Assembly: GCF_000819765.1 (NCBI RefSeq)
Contig: NZ_CDBT01000016.1
Coordinates: 59,524-102,038 of the forward strand
Reading direction: 5' to 3'
Source of the DNA: Aeromonas bivalvium
GTDB taxonomy: Bacteria; Pseudomonadota; Gammaproteobacteria; Enterobacterales; Aeromonadaceae
DNA length: 42,515 bases
Under the pieces are notes generated by a model, which was given only the letters and a program-made list of their open reading frames with translations, was not told where the DNA came from and made no database searches. Within the stretch, counting starts at the first letter, position 1, and each line of letters opens with the position of its first letter. This document shows positions 38,597 through 42,515 of this stretch, one piece after another. Made by a program: the position numbers and the translations under genes.

Positions 38597-38630
38597 AAAA
38601 GCCTCGGTCTTTCGACCGAGGCTTTTCTTT
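38597..38630 (+). terminator. Terminator after the small protein gene
   Basis: AAAAGCCTCGGTC (38597-38609) and GACCGAGGCTTTT (38614-38626) form a perfect 13-bp stem with a TTTC loop, followed by CTTT. It also lies just past the convergent rluA stop codon and can serve both strands. Confidence 0.93.
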
Positions 38631-38657
38631 ATGTGGGACTCTGTTCTGGCAGGCGCC

Positions 38658-39314
38658 TCAGCAGGAGAAGGGGGCCTGGGCCTCGAAGGTCATCCGCTCG
38701 CCGCTGCGGGGGTGGCTGATGGTCAGACTGGCCGCATGGAGATAGAGATGGGGGGCCGCCGCCAGGGCCTGCGGGTGGGCATAGAGGTTGTCCCCGAGGA
38801 TGGGATGCCCCAGCTCCAGCATATGGACCCGCAGCTGGTGTGAGCGACCCGTGATGGGGGTCAGCTTGATCAGGCTGTTGCCGTTTTCCACCTTCAGCGT
38901 CTGCCACAGGGTCAGGGCATGGCGCCCCTCCTCGAAGTCCACCTTCTGCTTGGGCCGGTTCGGCCAATCCACGCACAGAGGCAGGTCAATCTCGCCGGAC
39001 TGCGCCGCCGGCTCGCCCCAGACCCAGGCGAGGTAGTGTTTCTCTGTCTCCCGCTCGCGAAATTGCCGGCTCAGCTCCCGGTGGGCATTGGGGTTGAGCG
39101 GGATCACCAGCACCCCGGTGGTGGACATGTCGAGGCGATGGGCCGCCGCCGCCTTGGGGTGCTGCTGCTTCACCCTGTGCAGGACGCTGTCTTCATTCTC
39201 GGGACCGCGCCCGGGGACGCTCAGCAGGCCGGTGGGCTTGTTGACCACCATGATGTCCTTGTCCTTGAACAGGATATCGAGCCAGGGTTCCAGAGGCGGT
39301 GAGTATTCAAACAT
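38658..39314 (-). CDS. rluA: Dual-specificity pseudouridine synthase RluA
   Basis: RluA converts uridine to pseudouridine at position 746 of 23S rRNA and position 32 of several tRNAs. The 218-residue protein has the catalytic motif HRLDMSTTG (Asp nucleophile near residue 62). It also keeps DIMVVNKPTGLLSVPGR, FREREtEKHYLA and LKLTPITGRSHQLRVHM-like segments, close to E. coli RluA. The ATG at 39314 gives the N terminus MFEYSPPLEPWL, equivalent to the E. coli NYNPPQEPWL region. It is downstream of rapA on the same strand, the same order as in E. coli; about 115 bp and a duplicated rapA tail lie between. Confidence 0.95.
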   Translation of the reverse strand: MFEYSPPLEPWLDILFKDKDIMVVNKPTGLLSVPGRGPENEDSVLHRVKQQHPKAAAAHRLDMSTTGVLVIPLNPNAHRELSRQFRERETEKHYLAWVWGEPAAQSGEIDLPLCVDWPNRPKQKVDFEEGRHALTLWQTLKVENGNSLIKLTPITGRSHQLRVHMLELGHPILGDNLYAHPQALAAAPHLYLHAASLTISHPRSGERMTFEAQAPFSC

Positions 39315-39350
39315 AAAGGTCTCGCATCAGAAGGTGGGGGCAAGCCCCCA

Positions 39351-39428
39351 TCAGTTATGGGTAACCACAATCTTAAAGGGCATGACATCCAGCTTGAGCA
39401 GGTTCAGATCATGCCTCTCAGTATCGCG
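39351..39428 (-). pseudogene. In-frame, diverged duplicate of the rapA 3' end
   Basis: Directly after the rapA TGA (39429-39431), the same frame continues for 25 codons to a second TGA at 39351-39353. It ends DLNLLKLDVMPFKIVVTHN, clearly a copy of the rapA tail [17 protein letters not shown]. The nucleotide match is patchy, with one 3-nt insertion, so the copies are diverged rather than a recent duplicate. It has no start codon and would be translated only by stop-codon readthrough. Confidence 0.8.
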
Positions 39429-42296
39429 TCAGTTATGGGTCACCACGATAAAGCGGATTGCATCCAGCTTGAGCTGGGTCTGATCGATCAGATGGTGCAG
39501 CTCCGCTTGCAGGTCGCGCAGATAGTCGAGTTCGCTGTCACGGACGTTCGGGTTGACGGCCTTGAGGGCCTCCAGCCGGTCCAGATCGTGTTGCAGGGTC
39601 TGCGCCATCTGGCCACGGGCCTCGTCGACGATGGCGGCCTTCAGGGTGTCTGCGATGATCTGGCCCTTGCCGATAAGGCCATGGATCACCGGTTGGGATG
39701 CGGTGACCAGTTTGCTGCCCAGATGACGGTTGACCGGCGTCAGCTGGCGGTTGAAGGCATCGAATGCCACCTTATCGCCCAGGTTCTGGCCGTTCTTGTC
39801 CATCAGCAGGCGGATTGGGGTTGGCGGCATGAAACGGTAGAGCTGGGGGTGGGCCGCCGACTCGGCCACGAAGATCAGCTCCAGCAGGATGGATCCCACC
39901 GGCAGCGCCTTGTTCTTGAGCAGGGCAACCGAGGTGGCCCCAATCTCGGAACCCAGGATCAGGTCTATGCCGCCCCGCATGATGGGGTGATCCCAGGAAA
40001 GGAAGAACATGTCGTCCCGGGAGAGGGCGGTATCCCTGTCGAAGGTGACCGTCATGCCATCCTGGGGCAGGCCCGGGAAGCTGGAGACCAGCATGTGATC
40101 CCCCGGGGTCAGCACCAGGGCGTTTTCGCCCCTGTCATCCTGATTGACGCCGATCTCGTCGAACATCTTGAGGGCGAACGAGATCATGGCTGTGTCGTCA
40201 TCTTCGGCGGCCAGTGTCTCGACCAGCTGTCTGGCGGCGTCGCCACCGCTGGAGTGGATTTCCAGCAGGCGATCGCGCCCCTGCTCGAGGCGCGCCTTGA
40301 GCGGTTCGTGCAGCTCGCGAGTTCGGCCAAGCAAGGCGTCGAGTTCGTCGGTGTCACCGCTGTTGGCGGCCAGCAGCTCGAACAGTTGATCCCGCACCGC
40401 TTCGAATACCGGGCGGGCCGTGGGGCAGGTCTGCTCGAAGGCATCCAGGCCGTCATGGTACCAGCGCAGGAGTGCAGGCTGGGCACTGCCCGCCAGGTAG
40501 GGGACGTGGATCTCGACCGTGTTCTGCTGGCCGATCCGGTCCAGGCGACCGATGCGCTGCTCCAGCAGATCCGGGTTGAGGGGCAGATCGAACAGCACCA
40601 GGTGGCTGGCAAACTGGAAGTTGCGCCCCTCGGAGCCGATTTCGGAGCAGAGCAGCACCTGGGCGCCGCCCTCGGCCTGTGCGAAATAGGCGGACGCCTG
40701 ATCCCGCTCCAGGATGGACATGCCTTCATGGAAGACGGTGGCGCGGATCCCTTCGCGGGTGCGCAGTGCCTCTTCCAGGGCGAGGGCGGTGGCCGCCTCC
40801 GAGCAGATCACCAGCACCTTCTGCTGGCGTGCGCCGAGCAACAGCTCCAGCAACCAGTCGATGCGGGGATCGAATTGGGTCCAGCTGGCGCTATCGCCCT
40901 CGAACTGCTGGTAGATCTTCTCCGGATAGAGGTAGCGCAGGGCACGTGACTGCAGGTCCCCCCCATTGCCTCCCATCATGCTCATCACCTTGATGGCGGT
41001 CTTGTACTGCTCCGGCAGCGGCATGGGGTAGACGTTGAGGTGACGCTCGGGGAAGCCCTGAATATTGGCGCGGCTGTTGCGAAACAACACCCGGCCGGTG
41101 CCGTGCTGGTCCAGCAGCTTGGCGACTGCCTGCTGACGGGCGGCGGCATCGCGCAGATCCAGCCCTTCCAGCTGGCTGGCGAGGATCTGCTTGGCTTCCT
41201 CGCTCAGGGTCTCGCCATCCAGCAGTTCCTGGGCTGCCGTGGCCACCTGGCCATAGGCCTGCTCCTCGGCGAGGAAGGCGTCGTAGTCGTAGAAGCGCTC
41301 GGGATCGAGCAGACGCAGGCGGGCGAAGTGGCTCTGGTGACCCAGCTGATCCGGGGTGGCGGTCAGCAGCAACACACCCGGCACCTGTTCGGCCAGGGCT
41401 TCCACCATCTCATAGGCGCGGCTAGGCGCCTCCACGCTCCACTCCAGGTGGTGGGCCTCGTCGACAACCAGCAGATCCCACTCGGCTTCCAGCACCTGTT
41501 CGAAGCGGCGGCGCTTCTTGCGCAGGAAGTCGAGGCTGCAGATCACCAGCTGTTCGGTCTCGAAAGGGTTCTCCGCATCGGCGAAGGCCTCGATGCAGCG
41601 CTCCTCGTCAAACAGAGAGAAGTGCAGGTTGAAGCGGCGCAGCATTTCGACCAGCCACTGATGCTGCAGGGTCTCGGGCAGCAGGATGAGCACCCGCTGG
41701 GCGCGGCCGGAGAGCAGCTGTTGATGGATGATCATGCCTGCTTCTATGGTCTTGCCCAGACCCACCTCATCGGCCAGCAGGACGCGGGGCGCATAACGAT
41801 GACCCACCTCATGGGCGATATAGAGCTGGTGCGGGATCAGGCTGACCCGGCCACCGGCCAGACCGCGAGTCGGGTTGCGACGGCGCTTGTGCTGATTGAT
41901 CAGGGCTTCGTAGCGCAGGGTAAAGCGGGACATCCGATCGATCTGACCGGCGAACAGTCGTTCCTGCGGCTTGTTGAACTTGATGAAATTGTTGAGAAAC
42001 ACTTCCTTGAGTGCCACGGGTTCACCGTTGTCGGTGCGTGTGCCTACATATATAAGGAGGCCATCCTTTTCCTGCACTTCGTCGACGGTCAGGGTCCAGT
42101 CCTCATGGCTGGCAATCTGATCCCCTACATTGAAACTGACCCGGGTGACCGGCGCCTCTTCTTTGGCATACATGCGGTTTTCACCGGTTGCCGGAAACAG
42201 CAGGGTCACCATGCGCCCTTCGACGGCCACAACTGTTCCCAACCCCAGATCCGTTTCCGTATCACTAATCCAACGCTGGCCAAGTGCAAAAGGCAT
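39429..42296 (-). CDS. rapA: RNA polymerase-associated ATPase RapA
   Basis: RapA is a Swi2/Snf2-type ATPase that binds core RNA polymerase and helps recycle it after transcription. From the ATG at 42296 the protein has 955 residues. The N-terminal Tudor-like domains ([22 protein letters not shown]) precede the helicase core: Walker [10 protein letters not shown] (GLGKT 179-183), DEAH 279-282, the LLTATP motif, and motif [13 protein letters not shown]. The RapA-specific C-terminal region follows, ending IRFIVVTHN. An earlier in-frame ATG at 42308 adds four non-conserved residues. The rluA gene lies downstream. A diverged second copy of its tail follows the stop codon. Confidence 0.96.
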   Translation of the reverse strand: MPFALGQRWISDTETDLGLGTVVAVEGRMVTLLFPATGENRMYAKEEAPVTRVSFNVGDQIASHEDWTLTVDEVQEKDGLLIYVGTRTDNGEPVALKEVFLNNFIKFNKPQERLFAGQIDRMSRFTLRYEALINQHKRRRNPTRGLAGGRVSLIPHQLYIAHEVGHRYAPRVLLADEVGLGKTIEAGMIIHQQLLSGRAQRVLILLPETLQHQWLVEMLRRFNLHFSLFDEERCIEAFADAENPFETEQLVICSLDFLRKKRRRFEQVLEAEWDLLVVDEAHHLEWSVEAPSRAYEMVEALAEQVPGVLLLTATPDQLGHQSHFARLRLLDPERFYDYDAFLAEEQAYGQVATAAQELLDGETLSEEAKQILASQLEGLDLRDAAARQQAVAKLLDQHGTGRVLFRNSRANIQGFPERHLNVYPMPLPEQYKTAIKVMSMMGGNGGDLQSRALRYLYPEKIYQQFEGDSASWTQFDPRIDWLLELLLGARQQKVLVICSEAATALALEEALRTREGIRATVFHEGMSILERDQASAYFAQAEGGAQVLLCSEIGSEGRNFQFASHLVLFDLPLNPDLLEQRIGRLDRIGQQNTVEIHVPYLAGSAQPALLRWYHDGLDAFEQTCPTARPVFEAVRDQLFELLAANSGDTDELDALLGRTRELHEPLKARLEQGRDRLLEIHSSGGDAARQLVETLAAEDDDTAMISFALKMFDEIGVNQDDRGENALVLTPGDHMLVSSFPGLPQDGMTVTFDRDTALSRDDMFFLSWDHPIMRGGIDLILGSEIGATSVALLKNKALPVGSILLELIFVAESAAHPQLYRFMPPTPIRLLMDKNGQNLGDKVAFDAFNRQLTPVNRHLGSKLVTASQPVIHGLIGKGQIIADTLKAAIVDEARGQMAQTLQHDLDRLEALKAVNPNVRDSELDYLRDLQAELHHLIDQTQLKLDAIRFIVVTHN

Positions 42297-42463
42297 TAAA
42301 CTCTCCAAAGCCCAACAAGAGTGTGTGAATCACAAAGGGGCGCTATGTTACCCGAAGGCGTGAACGCGATCATCATGGATATGGCGGGCAACAAAGATAC
42401 CCGCTCCCCCATGTATGCATGTGGAGCCAGATTGCCCCTGACCGGCCTGTCCCTTGGGTTAAA

Positions 42464-42500
42464 CGCTCGATAAATGAGTGTTTTGCTGTATTTATCAGCG
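42464..42500. promoter_or_regulatory. Inverted repeat upstream of rapA
   Basis: CGCT-C-GATAAAT (42464-42475) is mirrored by ATTTATC-AGCG (42490-42500), with one unpaired C and a 14-nt T-rich centre. It is about 170 bp upstream of rapA and could serve rapA or a divergent gene beyond the window edge. Confidence 0.35.
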
Positions 42501-42515
42501 AACGAACCTTTTCTG

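Noticed and set aside
42345..42473. 42-codon open frame upstream of rapA on the plus strand
   Set aside because: No good ribosome binding site, no recognisable motif, and its end overlaps the inverted repeat; likely chance.

Overview
The window looks like ordinary core chromosome from an Aeromonas species (Gammaproteobacteria). I base this on GC-rich coding sequence, an M4 elastase of 589 residues resembling the Aeromonas AhyB protease, a secreted chloride-type alpha-amylase, and several gene blocks whose order matches enterobacteria: tsaD/rpsU-yqeY-dnaG-rpoD, purHD, zntR-arfA, rdgB-hemW, aspA-dcuA/fxsA/groESL and rapA-rluA. I see no phage, transposase, CRISPR array, plasmid gene or toxin-antitoxin pair. 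The genus call is inference from recognised proteins, not from a database search.

Layout. 1-6154: tsaD diverges from the macromolecular synthesis block rpsU-yqeY-dnaG-rpoD (translation, replication priming, vegetative sigma factor), followed by a tRNA-Ile(CAU) with its own promoter and terminator. 6155-8310: a divergent LysR regulator / NmrA-type oxidoreductase pair that looks like an accessory insertion next to the tRNA. 8311-12046: a cytochrome b561-like / cytochrome b562 pair and a multidomain amylase. 12047-15719: purHD with a long structured leader and upstream repeats. 15720-20660: zntR, arfA, then hemW, rdgB and a PPP-type phosphatase on the minus strand, then a Bcr/CflA exporter. 20661-26989: a 125-bp tandem duplication of the exporter's 3' end, a small Ala-rich lipoprotein, two GNAT acetyltransferases, the elastase, and a LysR/mdtH divergent pair. 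27064-31242: a general porin and the anaerobic aspartate module dcuA/aspA. 31687-35802: fxsA, a MATE exporter and groESL behind a sigma-32 promoter. 35896-38584: a small periplasmic protein, a membrane GGDEF-EAL protein with a degenerate GGDEF site, and a 62-residue small protein. 38658-42296: rluA and rapA.

Functionally the genes are mostly housekeeping: tRNA modification (tsaD), ribosome rescue (arfA), rRNA/tRNA pseudouridylation (rluA), RNA polymerase recycling (rapA), chaperonin, purine synthesis and nucleotide-pool cleaning (rdgB). Secreted degradative enzymes (amylase, elastase), efflux pumps and an anaerobic C4-dicarboxylate/aspartate module add ecological functions.

I did not find a convincing new multi-gene system. 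The signals most worth a second look are small. Two genes have repeated 3' ends: the Bcr/CflA exporter has a near-identical 125-bp tandem copy that includes its terminator, and rapA has a diverged in-frame copy of its C-terminal tail directly after the stop codon. Others are an arfA stop codon buried in a perfect hairpin, an elaborate purH upstream/leader region, and an FNR/CRP-like dyad about 41 bp upstream of an inferred aspA start.
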